A DNA stretch of 64,000 nucleotides from Roseomonas sp. (lineage in GTDB: Bacteria; Pseudomonadota; Alphaproteobacteria; Acetobacterales; Acetobacteraceae). Under the pieces are notes generated by a model. The model was not told where the DNA came from. It did no database searches and saw only the letters and a list, made by a program, of their open reading frames with translations. Made by a program: the position numbers and the translations under genes. This document shows positions 19,814 to 27,321 of the stretch, in pieces; position 1 is the stretch's first letter; each line of letters starts with the position of its first letter. The stretch lies in the NCBI GenBank assembly GCA_031180725.1, contig JAPSLO010000003.1, positions 276,548-340,547 of the forward strand. The letters run 5' to 3'.

Positions 19814-21210
19814 GCAAGACCGACCTGCTCCTCCATATCGGCCTGATGAAAACCGGCAGCACGTCGATTCAGCGCATTATGCGCGCTGAACGTGAGGAGT
19901 TAACACGCCAGGGCGTGTGCCCTTTGATCTCACTTCGCAAGCACATGCTGGATCAGATCCAAACCCTGGTTGCGAAGGTCGCTAAGGAGAACTCCAGCGC
20001 CCTGGTCGGTGAGGGACAGGCCATCACCCGGCGCATCGCGACAGAAGTGAGGCGTGCCGGCAATCCACGTCTCTTCATCGCCAGTTCCGAGATGATCGCC
20101 AGCAACTGCTCCAGCGCCGAGGAGATCGCTCAGCTAGGTGCTCTTCTAAAGCCGCTTTTCAGTCGCGTGCGCATTCTGATTTATCTCCGCCGGCAGGACC
20201 TGCATAAGGCTAGTATGTACACCCAATCGTTGCGGAGTCGTGGGATTCCTGCGCCACCTCAGCTGCGCACCGGCGATCGGGTCTATGATTACGACGCCTT
20301 GCTGCGGCGTTGGGCCACTGTATTTGGCGAGGACAACATTGTGCCGCGCATCTTTGAGCGCGAAGCCCTGCTGAACGGTGATGTAGTGGACGATTTCATG
20401 GGGGTGGTCGGCGTGAACTTGCCGCTGCCATCCAATCATCCACTGCGCGAGAGTAATCCGTCCCTCAGCGTCGTAGGCCAAGCACTGCTGCGGCGCATTA
20501 GCGCTCACCTCCGCCGCCGCAGAGCCAATGGCTCGCCGCCCGACATGCCTGTCTGGCCGCACTTGCAGAAGACTGTTTCCAAAAGCTTCGTCGGGCGCGG
20601 CTGGCGGCCAGCACCGGAGGAGGCGCGGAATTTCATGCGGACCTACGAGGCGAGCAACGAGGCCGTACGCAAGCGCTACTTCCCAGATCGCCCGCGTCTC
20701 TTCTCTGACCGCTTCGAACCAGAGATTCCTGCGGAGCCTTCAGCGGAAGAGGTGATGGAGGCGAGCCTCCGCCTGGCAGTTGAGCAAGCCAGGGACGCCC
20801 TTTTGGATTCCGCAAATGCATGGATGAAGCTTGCAGCCCTGGCGCGCGAGAGTGGGCGCGAGCGCGAGGCGCAGCGCTATCAGCGCGCAGCTCAGCGTAT
20901 CAACCCGAACGCCGCAGCCGAGTACAAGCGCCGCTTGCCCGACGAAGCGGCACTCGACGCGCAAGCTGACGAGGATGAGGAGGCGGAAGTTGCTGGCGCG
21001 CGGCTGACCGCCAGGTCGGCCGATACTGGCATGGCCAAGCGGAAGAAGAAGCCGAAGCTGCGGCGTGGAGACTCGCCCGGCGGTACTGCGCCCACCCCTA
21101 CGGGACGCGACCGGTCAGCCCGAGTTAAGCGACAGGCTGCACGGGAAGCGCGCCAAGTCCGGCGGCGAGCAGGAACGCAGTCGACACCTACCGAAGACGC
21201 CAAGGTCTAG
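19810..21210 (+). CDS. Sulfotransferase-like protein with basic C-terminal tail
   Basis: 466 residues. The N-terminal P-loop-like segment LMKTGSTS (12-19) matches the PAPS 5'-phosphosulfate binding loop of sulfotransferases, and YLRRQDLHKASMY near residue 130 fits the 3'-phosphate binding region. About 150 residues after the catalytic region are helical. The last 70 are very basic (KRKKKPKLRRG) and then Ser/Thr/Pro-rich, unusual for the family. The start is coupled to the GT61 gene. The sulfated acceptor is inferred to be a glycan from context. The fold call is firm; activity is not proven. Confidence 0.78.
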   Translation: MSKTDLLLHIGLMKTGSTSIQRIMRAEREELTRQGVCPLISLRKHMLDQIQTLVAKVAKENSSALVGEGQAITRRIATEVRRAGNPRLFIASSEMIASNCSSAEEIAQLGALLKPLFSRVRILIYLRRQDLHKASMYTQSLRSRGIPAPPQLRTGDRVYDYDALLRRWATVFGEDNIVPRIFEREALLNGDVVDDFMGVVGVNLPLPSNHPLRESNPSLSVVGQALLRRISAHLRRRRANGSPPDMPVWPHLQKTVSKSFVGRGWRPAPEEARNFMRTYEASNEAVRKRYFPDRPRLFSDRFEPEIPAEPSAEEVMEASLRLAVEQARDALLDSANAWMKLAALARESGREREAQRYQRAAQRINPNAAAEYKRRLPDEAALDAQADEDEEAEVAGARLTARSADTGMAKRKKKPKLRRGDSPGGTAPTPTGRDRSARVKRQAAREARQVRRRAGTQSTPTEDAKV

Positions 21211-21302
21211 CGCAACGACACAGGCTTTCCGCCGTGTCTCTGTGGCGGAGTGGGGTTGATCGACCGCGCAGCGGTACCGTCGCCTAGGAAACGGAGGATA
21301 CA

Positions 21303-21971
21303 GTGGCCGTCGTCAGCCATCGCCTGAAGCTGATGTACTTTCCCATCCCGAAGAACGCGTGCACCAGTGCGAAATGCGCCTTCTTCGAGGCTGATGCGAA
21401 CCGCCCCTTCATGCCGAACGGATCCGCGGACGAGATCGAGAATTCGATCCACAAGGTCTACCCTTCTTTGGAGAGTTCCTCGCGTCCCCCTCTCCCGATG
21501 CGGAAATATGATCAGGTCGTCATCCTGCGGGATCCGATCGCACGCTTCAACAGTGGCTTCCGCAACCGCATCCTGCATTTGAAGGATCTGAAGACTTCCT
21601 TGGTGAAACCGCAGGTAAGGGAGCGGGCGCAAGAGCTGAGCCTCTCCCTGGAACCATCCCTCGACGAGTTCGTCGAGCGGCTGGAAGACTACATGGCGGC
21701 GTACCCCATGGTGCGCCATCATTTCCTGCCGCAGCACCGCTTCGTGGCAAAGGTGTTGCCAACCCTTTCGCTCGTGATCGGCCTCTCCCGCCTCAATGAG
21801 TTCACCGACCTGTTGAGCCGCAAGGCTGAGCGTGAAATCAAGCTGCCCCACCTGCAGACCGGTGGCGCAGACATCAAGGTCCCGCCGCTGTCCACGGCTG
21901 CGGTCGACAAGCTGAAGGCCTTCTACGCCGCCGACTACGAGCTGAACGCAAAATACGGCATCGAACATTGA
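21303..21971 (+). CDS. Carbohydrate sulfotransferase-family protein (Sulfotransfer_2 type)
   Basis: 222 residues from a GTG at 21303 preceded by GGAGG at good spacing. The 5'-phosphosulfate loop PKNACTS is at 16-22 and the 3'-phosphate motif RDPIARFNSGF starts at 76; both are hallmarks of the carbohydrate sulfotransferase group that includes chondroitin and heparan O-sulfotransferases. Size is small but complete for bacterial members. It lies 92 bases after the previous sulfotransferase on the same strand. Likely transfers sulfate from PAPS to a hydroxyl of the surface glycan. Confidence 0.85.
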   Translation: MAVVSHRLKLMYFPIPKNACTSAKCAFFEADANRPFMPNGSADEIENSIHKVYPSLESSSRPPLPMRKYDQVVILRDPIARFNSGFRNRILHLKDLKTSLVKPQVRERAQELSLSLEPSLDEFVERLEDYMAAYPMVRHHFLPQHRFVAKVLPTLSLVIGLSRLNEFTDLLSRKAEREIKLPHLQTGGADIKVPPLSTAAVDKLKAFYAADYELNAKYGIEH

Positions 21972-21979
21972 GGCAGCGC

Positions 21980-22017
21980 CCCGCCGTCGCCGCCATGCTG
22001 TAGGTGGTGACGGCGGG
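21980..22017. terminator. GC-rich inverted repeat after sulfotransferase gene
   Basis: CCCGCCGTC (21980-21988) pairs with GACGGCGGG (22009-22017), and the stem can continue inward with G-U pairs. It lies nine bases after the stop at 21971. There is no U-tract, so it may end transcription weakly or protect the 3' end. Confidence 0.4.
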
Positions 22018-22238
22018 CAAGCCCGCTACCGCCCGATCCGGCGCTCAGGCAACAGGCCGGATTTCCTTAGAGAGCCCCGCTCTCGGTCCGTCCGGTCCAG
22101 CCTGTAGCAAGTGGCAGCCCCGGCCTGGCTAGCGCGCGCCGGCGGCATCACGGGTAAGCTTGTGCAGCTGCCGGTCCGGTAACCCGCCGCCAGCAGCGTA
22201 GGTGGCGGTACGCCTTTGGCGAATTGCCCTATGTCCTG

Positions 22239-23288
22239 TCAGATCGGTGGCGGTACGCGGTTCATATCCTTGGGCAGGGGGAGAGACCGGATGGCCTCAC
22301 GGTGCGCCGAAAGGGCCGCCAGCAGCGTCGACTTTTCCGGGGCCACCACAGCACGCCCGTCCTGCACCTTCGGCGCATCGAACAACGCCAGCCCATCAAG
22401 ATACTCGCTCTCCCGGTTGGCGATCGCGAGCGTGACAGGCGGCGTTGCAAGATAGGTGAAGTAGCCGATGTAGGGCCAGCGATGCTCCACGCCAGTCCGG
22501 TGCTGGATCATGAGCAGCGATCCGGAGAAGTAGGCGCACTGATACGTACCTCCTCCTTGCGCGCTGATGAAGTGGTAGCTGCGTGCGTAGATCGCGTTCT
22601 TCACCAGGTTCATGTCATCGGCGCCGCCGTTGCGGACATGCTCCTCAAACAGGTCTTCGTAGTTCATCACCTCGGGATGGCGCGCCAGGACGGGCTGGTC
22701 TGCGAGGTCATCCAGCATCGCATTGTGGTCATGCGAATAGGTCTGGGGGAGGCTACGCATGCCATGGCGGATGTACACAATGCGGTACTGGGATTTCAGC
22801 CGGCCAATGGTCTCGTCCAGGGCTCCCGGTGTGATGTGGTTCACGGAACGGCCGAAATTCCATTCCTTGTTGTATTTGTTGTGGATGACCAGAAGCGGGC
22901 GGCCGTCCTCGCGCAGGTCGCACGCCAGCTTCTGCTGCGCGAAGCGGCTCCTGAAATCGGGGTAGCTCAGCAGCGGACAGCGCGTGAAGGTGTTGTCGAA
23001 AGTGTCCTCATTGCGGATGGGCAGCCCCACGCGGTCGCGTCGGCGCACATAAACCCGCGGCTCGCTCTTCTCGATGAACTCCTTCGGCGCGACGTGGTCG
23101 TAGAAGCACCGCATCCCGCGATAGAGCCGAAGCTTGTGCCGCGCCAGGATGCCATTCTCGTGCAACCAAGTCACGAAAGGCAGAAAGACGACGAGTTCCG
23201 TTCCGAACTCACCTGTGTAATCGAGTGTTTCCGGAAGAGTAGCGAGAAAGGCAGCCGGCTCCCGACCAAAAGTTCTGTAGTGCTGCAT
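22239..23288 (-). CDS. Uncharacterised protein, possible GT-B-type glycosyltransferase
   Basis: 349 residues from the ATG at 23288; I do not recognise the family with certainty. The N-terminal half has GEFGTELVVFLPFV and many aromatic residues. The second half has VYIRHGMRSLP, then NLVKNAIYARSYHFISAQGGG followed by a hydrophobic stretch. That last region resembles the nucleotide-sugar-binding end of GT-B enzymes such as fucosyltransferases and GT61 proteins. No signal peptide or clear membrane helix. It is convergent with the sulfotransferase cluster and divergent from the DUF1800 gene. The start lacks a strong ribosome-binding site, so the N-terminus is uncertain. Confidence 0.6.
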   Translation of the reverse strand: MQHYRTFGREPAAFLATLPETLDYTGEFGTELVVFLPFVTWLHENGILARHKLRLYRGMRCFYDHVAPKEFIEKSEPRVYVRRRDRVGLPIRNEDTFDNTFTRCPLLSYPDFRSRFAQQKLACDLREDGRPLLVIHNKYNKEWNFGRSVNHITPGALDETIGRLKSQYRIVYIRHGMRSLPQTYSHDHNAMLDDLADQPVLARHPEVMNYEDLFEEHVRNGGADDMNLVKNAIYARSYHFISAQGGGTYQCAYFSGSLLMIQHRTGVEHRWPYIGYFTYLATPPVTLAIANRESEYLDGLALFDAPKVQDGRAVVAPEKSTLLAALSAHREAIRSLPLPKDMNRVPPPI

Positions 23289-23462
23289 CAAGGATGGCCC
23301 CAGCCGCTTCTCGCTCTGCGGCCCAGCCGGCCGAATAGCGACCGGACCACTCCGCCCCGCCGGCGGTGCTTCATGATAGGCGGCGCCTCTAGCGCGAGCA
23401 ACGGCTGCCTGCCGGCACCGGGGAGCAGCTGGGCTACGCTCTGTAACTCGCCGGAGGACCGG

Positions 23463-24803
23463 ATGCTGGTATATGATCGCATCATGCTGAGACGGCTTGC
23501 ACATTTCCGCTTCGGCCTCGGTCCCGCGCCGAGCCTTCGCCCGTCCGAGGCCGATCCACGCGTCGCCGTGCTTGCCGAGGTCGGTCAGCCGGTTCCGCAG
23601 CCGCCGGGCGACCTGCCGAGCGGCGAGCAGGGTGTCGGGCTCTATGTCGCGCGACAGCGGGCGATCCGCGAAGCTCGGCAGCGCAAGACACGCGCCCAGT
23701 TCGTCAGTCCAACCCAGGTCAGTGACCGCGAGCTCTTCGCTCGAATGGATCTTGCCCGCACGACGCGGACGCCGTTGCATGAAAGGCTTGCCCTCCACTG
23801 GGCAAACCATTTCACCATCGGCGGCCAGAACTACTCCTCGTACTTTGCGGGCGCGATGGAACGCGAGGCGATCCGACCCAATATGTTCGGCCGCTTCGGC
23901 GACATGCTGCGTGGCTGCACCGTCCACCCGGCCATGCTGTTCTACCTTGGCAACCGCTCTTCCATCGGTCCTCTGTCCGAAATCGGCCGTCGAAGGGGCC
24001 TCGGTCTGAACGAGAATCTTGGACGCGAATTGCTCGAGCTGCACACCCTCGGCGTTGATGGCGGCTACACGCAGGAGGATGTGCAGGAAGTCGCACGCAT
24101 CCTCACGGGCTGGACGCTCGTCACCGACGGCACGGATGGGCCAGTGCGCCGCGCGGGCTTCCGGGCCGACATGCATGAACCCGGCGCGCGGCGCGTGCTG
24201 GGCAAGCGCTACCCGGAGGGCGGAGCAGAGCAGCTGGAGGCGCTGCTGTATGACCTCGCCCGCCATCCCGCGACAGCCCGGCACGTCACGCGACGGCTGG
24301 TGCAGCATTTTGTCGGCGAGGCCGCTCCACCCGAACTCGCGGCCGGCCTTGCCAAGGTGTTCCAGGACACGGAAGGGGACCTCGGCGCCGTCACCCGGGC
24401 CCTGGTTTCCAATCCCGCGGCCTGGTCCGTGCCACCCTCCAAGGTGCGCCCGCCGATTGAGTTGCTGATGAGCGCGGGCCGGGTCTTCGGCGGGCTTCCG
24501 CCCCGCCCCGCCCTGCGCCGCACACTCCTCGTGATGGGCCAGCCCTATGGCCGGGCGCCCTCCCCCGCTGGCTGGCCAGAGGAAGACGATGCATGGGCGA
24601 CACCGGAGGCGATCAAGACCCGGTTGGACTGGGCGCTCGTCGCCGCGGGCCAATTGGATGCGTCACACGACGCCCGCGCGATTGCTGAACTCGCCTTCGG
24701 CGACGGCCTTTCGGAGGATACGCGCCGCGCCTTGCAGCGGGCGGAGAGCGGCAGACAGGCCCTCGCGCTGCTGCTGATGAGTCCCGAATTCCAGCGGAGG
24801 TGA
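23463..24803 (+). CDS. DUF1800 family protein
   Basis: 446 residues of the DUF1800 family, whose function is unknown. Typical segments are visible: ERLALHWANHF, NENLGRELLELHTLGV, YTQEDVQEVARILTGW, and a C-terminal LLMSPEFQRR. The ATG at 23463 follows a clear GGAGG; the open frame continues upstream but is antisense to another gene. DUF1800 genes nearly always precede a DUF1501 gene, as here, and the two probably work together. I see no signal peptide. It is placed between glycan-sulfation genes. Confidence 0.9.
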   Translation: MLVYDRIMLRRLAHFRFGLGPAPSLRPSEADPRVAVLAEVGQPVPQPPGDLPSGEQGVGLYVARQRAIREARQRKTRAQFVSPTQVSDRELFARMDLARTTRTPLHERLALHWANHFTIGGQNYSSYFAGAMEREAIRPNMFGRFGDMLRGCTVHPAMLFYLGNRSSIGPLSEIGRRRGLGLNENLGRELLELHTLGVDGGYTQEDVQEVARILTGWTLVTDGTDGPVRRAGFRADMHEPGARRVLGKRYPEGGAEQLEALLYDLARHPATARHVTRRLVQHFVGEAAPPELAAGLAKVFQDTEGDLGAVTRALVSNPAAWSVPPSKVRPPIELLMSAGRVFGGLPPRPALRRTLLVMGQPYGRAPSPAGWPEEDDAWATPEAIKTRLDWALVAAGQLDASHDARAIAELAFGDGLSEDTRRALQRAESGRQALALLLMSPEFQRR

Positions 24804-24805
24804 CC

Positions 24806-26053
24806 ATGGCTGCTTCACTCACGCGCCGGGCCGCGCTCAGCGGTGTCGGGACGCTCTTTGCCTGGGCCTATGCCCCGCGCGTGTCATCGGCGGCTGGCAG
24901 CCGGGATGCGCGCCTGCTGGTGCTGGTTCTGCGGGGAGGCCTTGATGGCCTCGCAGCCGTACCGGCAGTGGGCGATCCCGCTTTCGATTCAGCGCGGCTG
25001 GCGCCCGAACTGCGGGAGGCGAACGCCACATTGCCGCTCGACGGCATCTTCGCGCTGAACCGCAACCTGCCCACGCTGGCCGCCATGTACCGGGCGAAAG
25101 AAGCCCTGATCGTTCATGCCGTGGCCACGCCCTATCGCGACCGGTCGCATTTCGATGCGCAGGGGCTGCTCGAGACTGGTTACCCTAGCCTGGCAATGGG
25201 GAACCGAACGGGCTGGCTGAACCGCGTCCTCGCGGCGCTGCCGCGCGGCGAGCGGCTTCCGCCGCCCGGCGGCTTGGCGATCTCCGCGACTATCCCCATG
25301 ATCTTGCGCGGTCCAGCTCCGGTGGAGACTTGGCAAAAGCAGATATTCCGCTACGCCGACGACGACACGATCAGCCGCCTCCTCGACCTCTATGAGGCGA
25401 AGGACCCGGCCCTGGCTGAGGCGCTGCGGCGTGGCGCCTCGCTGGACGGTGCGCTCGACCTGGCTGAGGCCCTCGCGCCCGAACGCGGAGATGAGCCGGA
25501 GAACGGGATGGCAGCGGGTCAGCGCACGAGCGGGGGCGGCGCGGACATGGCCTCGGGTGCGGCCGCGGCAGCACGCTTCATGGCGCAGCCCAATGGCCCT
25601 CGCGTCGCGGCCGTCAGCTTTGGCGGCTGGGATACCCATGTCGACCAAGGATCTGTGCAGGGCCGCCTGGCGCGCCAGTTCGAGGCGCTGGACAAGGCGC
25701 TCGCCGCGCTGCGCACAGGTCTGCAGCCGGTCTGGCGCGACACTGTGGTGGCGGTGGTCACGGAATTCGGCCGCACCGTACGCCTGAACGGCTCACGCGG
25801 CACCGATCACGGAGTGGGCACCATTGCCCTGCTGCTGGGCGGCGCGGTGCGTGGCGGGCGCGTGTTGGCGGATTGGCCCGGATTAAGGACGAACCAGCTC
25901 TATGAGGGCCGCGACCTCAACCCGACGACCGATCTGCGCGCCGTGATGCAAGGCGTACTGGCGGAACATCTTGGCCTCGACGAGCGGAGGCTGGCTTCGG
26001 ACATCTTCCCCGAAACTGCCCAGCTGGCGCGGCTGAGAGGCCTGATCGGCTAG
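24806..26053 (+). CDS. DUF1501 family exported protein
   Basis: 415 residues. A twin-arginine type leader is visible (SLTRRAALSG, then a hydrophobic stretch and a likely cleavage before AAGSRDAR), implying export. The DUF1501 domain follows (LVLVLRGGLDGLAAV near the start, GWDTHVDQGSVQGRL and VTEFGRTVRLNGSRGTDHG later). DUF1501 is related in fold to the alkaline phosphatase/sulfatase superfamily, but its reaction is unknown. The ATG at 24806 overlaps nothing, but the ribosome-binding GGAGG lies in the last codons of the DUF1800 gene. Given the four sulfotransferase-type genes around it, a role on sulfated glycan outside the cytoplasm is a reasonable guess only. Confidence 0.88.
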   Translation: MAASLTRRAALSGVGTLFAWAYAPRVSSAAGSRDARLLVLVLRGGLDGLAAVPAVGDPAFDSARLAPELREANATLPLDGIFALNRNLPTLAAMYRAKEALIVHAVATPYRDRSHFDAQGLLETGYPSLAMGNRTGWLNRVLAALPRGERLPPPGGLAISATIPMILRGPAPVETWQKQIFRYADDDTISRLLDLYEAKDPALAEALRRGASLDGALDLAEALAPERGDEPENGMAAGQRTSGGGADMASGAAAAARFMAQPNGPRVAAVSFGGWDTHVDQGSVQGRLARQFEALDKALAALRTGLQPVWRDTVVAVVTEFGRTVRLNGSRGTDHGVGTIALLLGGAVRGGRVLADWPGLRTNQLYEGRDLNPTTDLRAVMQGVLAEHLGLDERRLASDIFPETAQLARLRGLIG

Positions 26054-26205
26054 GGCGAGGACCGAAACGCGCCGTGTCTTAGGCTTGCTCCCCCCCGCAT
26101 TCTGTTGCAAGTAGCTGGCAGAGGCGCCCCCTGCGCGCCCTGCCAGAGTAAAGTGCGGCAGGGTTGGGCGTTGCGCTCCCCGTATTGACCGGAGACAGCT
26201 TGTCG

Positions 26206-27009
26206 ATGTCCGACCTCGTCGCCCTTCGCTTCGCGGACGTTGACTTTCAGGTACGGAAGGCCGACGGCCAGCCGGCCTATTTCGCCTTTGGCGTGCGCAA
26301 GTCCGGCAGTTCGGTGATGAATCAGATGGTAGCGGCGTTGGCCCGGATGAATCAGGTCAACTACGTCGATGTCGCCGGCCAGCTTTTCGCCAAGGGCGTC
26401 AATGTCTCAGCCTGGCAGAACGACGCCGGGCTCGGCGCCCTGCTGCATGGCGGCAACCTGTATGGCGGTTTCCGCAACGCGCCCCTTGGAATTGCCGGCC
26501 ATCCGCTGGTGCAGGAGTCTCCGAAGGTTCTGCTGGTCCGGGATCCACGCGACGCGCTGGTGAGCGAATACTTCTCCAATGCCTACTCGCATTCGATCCC
26601 GGCAGAGGGCGAGGCGCGCGAACTGATGCTGCGCCAGCGCACCGACGCGCTGCGCGCGTCCATCGTCGAATACGTGAAGCGCATGGCGCCGGCCCTGCGC
26701 AACACGCTGCGCGAGTATGACGCCTTCCTGAAGATGCCGGGCATGCGCATCTACCGCTATGAGGAGGCGATCCTCAACAAGAGATGGTTCATGGAGGATC
26801 TCTGTGCCCATTTCGGCTGGCGGGTGAGCGACGGCCAGCTCTCGCAGATCCTCGGTTGGGCCGATGTGCTGCCCGACAAGGAAAATCCGACGCAATTCGT
26901 CCGTAAGGTGACACCGGGCGACCACGTCGAGAAGTTGGACTCGGGGACGATCGAGACTCTCAACGGCCTCTTCGCCGAGGAGCTTACCCGCTTCGGCTAT
27001 GATCGCTGA
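26206..27009 (+). CDS. Sulfotransferase-family protein (paralogue of the 30943 gene)
   Basis: 267 residues from the ATG at 26206 (TTG at 26200 is an alternative). PAPS-binding motifs are RKSGSS at 31-36 and RDPRDALVSEYFS from 112. It is alignable over nearly its whole length to the protein at 30943-31860: both have FGVRKSGS or LGVRKSGS, FSNAYSHS or FSDAYSHS, RYEEAI or RYEDYV, and VRKVTPGDH or VRRVIPGDH. The other paralogue has an additional 35-residue N-terminal extension. Probably sulfates a glycan. It lies upstream of the second large GT8 gene on the same strand. Confidence 0.85.
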   Translation: MSDLVALRFADVDFQVRKADGQPAYFAFGVRKSGSSVMNQMVAALARMNQVNYVDVAGQLFAKGVNVSAWQNDAGLGALLHGGNLYGGFRNAPLGIAGHPLVQESPKVLLVRDPRDALVSEYFSNAYSHSIPAEGEARELMLRQRTDALRASIVEYVKRMAPALRNTLREYDAFLKMPGMRIYRYEEAILNKRWFMEDLCAHFGWRVSDGQLSQILGWADVLPDKENPTQFVRKVTPGDHVEKLDSGTIETLNGLFAEELTRFGYDR

Positions 27010-27321
27010 TGCGAGCCGGCCAGCTGCAACATCTATCCAGGGTTGCCGTTCTGTTTCTTTCCGGAAGTCAATCTAAACAGCTTTGCCCGATACTGGGCAG
27101 ACTGCTGATGCATTGTCAGGCATACTAAATTCAACTTCATCATTGTGCCTCATATCTGCAGCGCACGGGTTCTAGTTCCCTGTTCACAGCGCAGCGATCT
27201 TAAGGCACAACTCCGCCGCACACTTTCGGCGCGTGGTGTCCGATGGGATCAGGACCATCGGCATGGTCCGGCGCGTCGTGCCAGGGTGCAGGCAGCCTGT
27301 TGGCAGGGGAGCACACCGGAC
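27010..27321. other. Less GC-rich gap upstream of the second GT8 gene
   Basis: 312 bases. The first 140 are clearly less GC-rich than the surroundings. TTGTCA at 27113-27118 could be a -35 box, but no good -10 follows at 16-18 bases. The frame of the next gene is open from 27145, yet that translation is Arg-rich and shares nothing with the homologous protein, so I treat it as leader. Confidence 0.4.

Noticed and set aside
27145-27321. N-terminal extension of the second GT8 protein from ATG 27145
   Set aside because: The translated extension is Arg-rich, has no counterpart in the first copy and lacks a ribosome-binding site. Not fully excluded.
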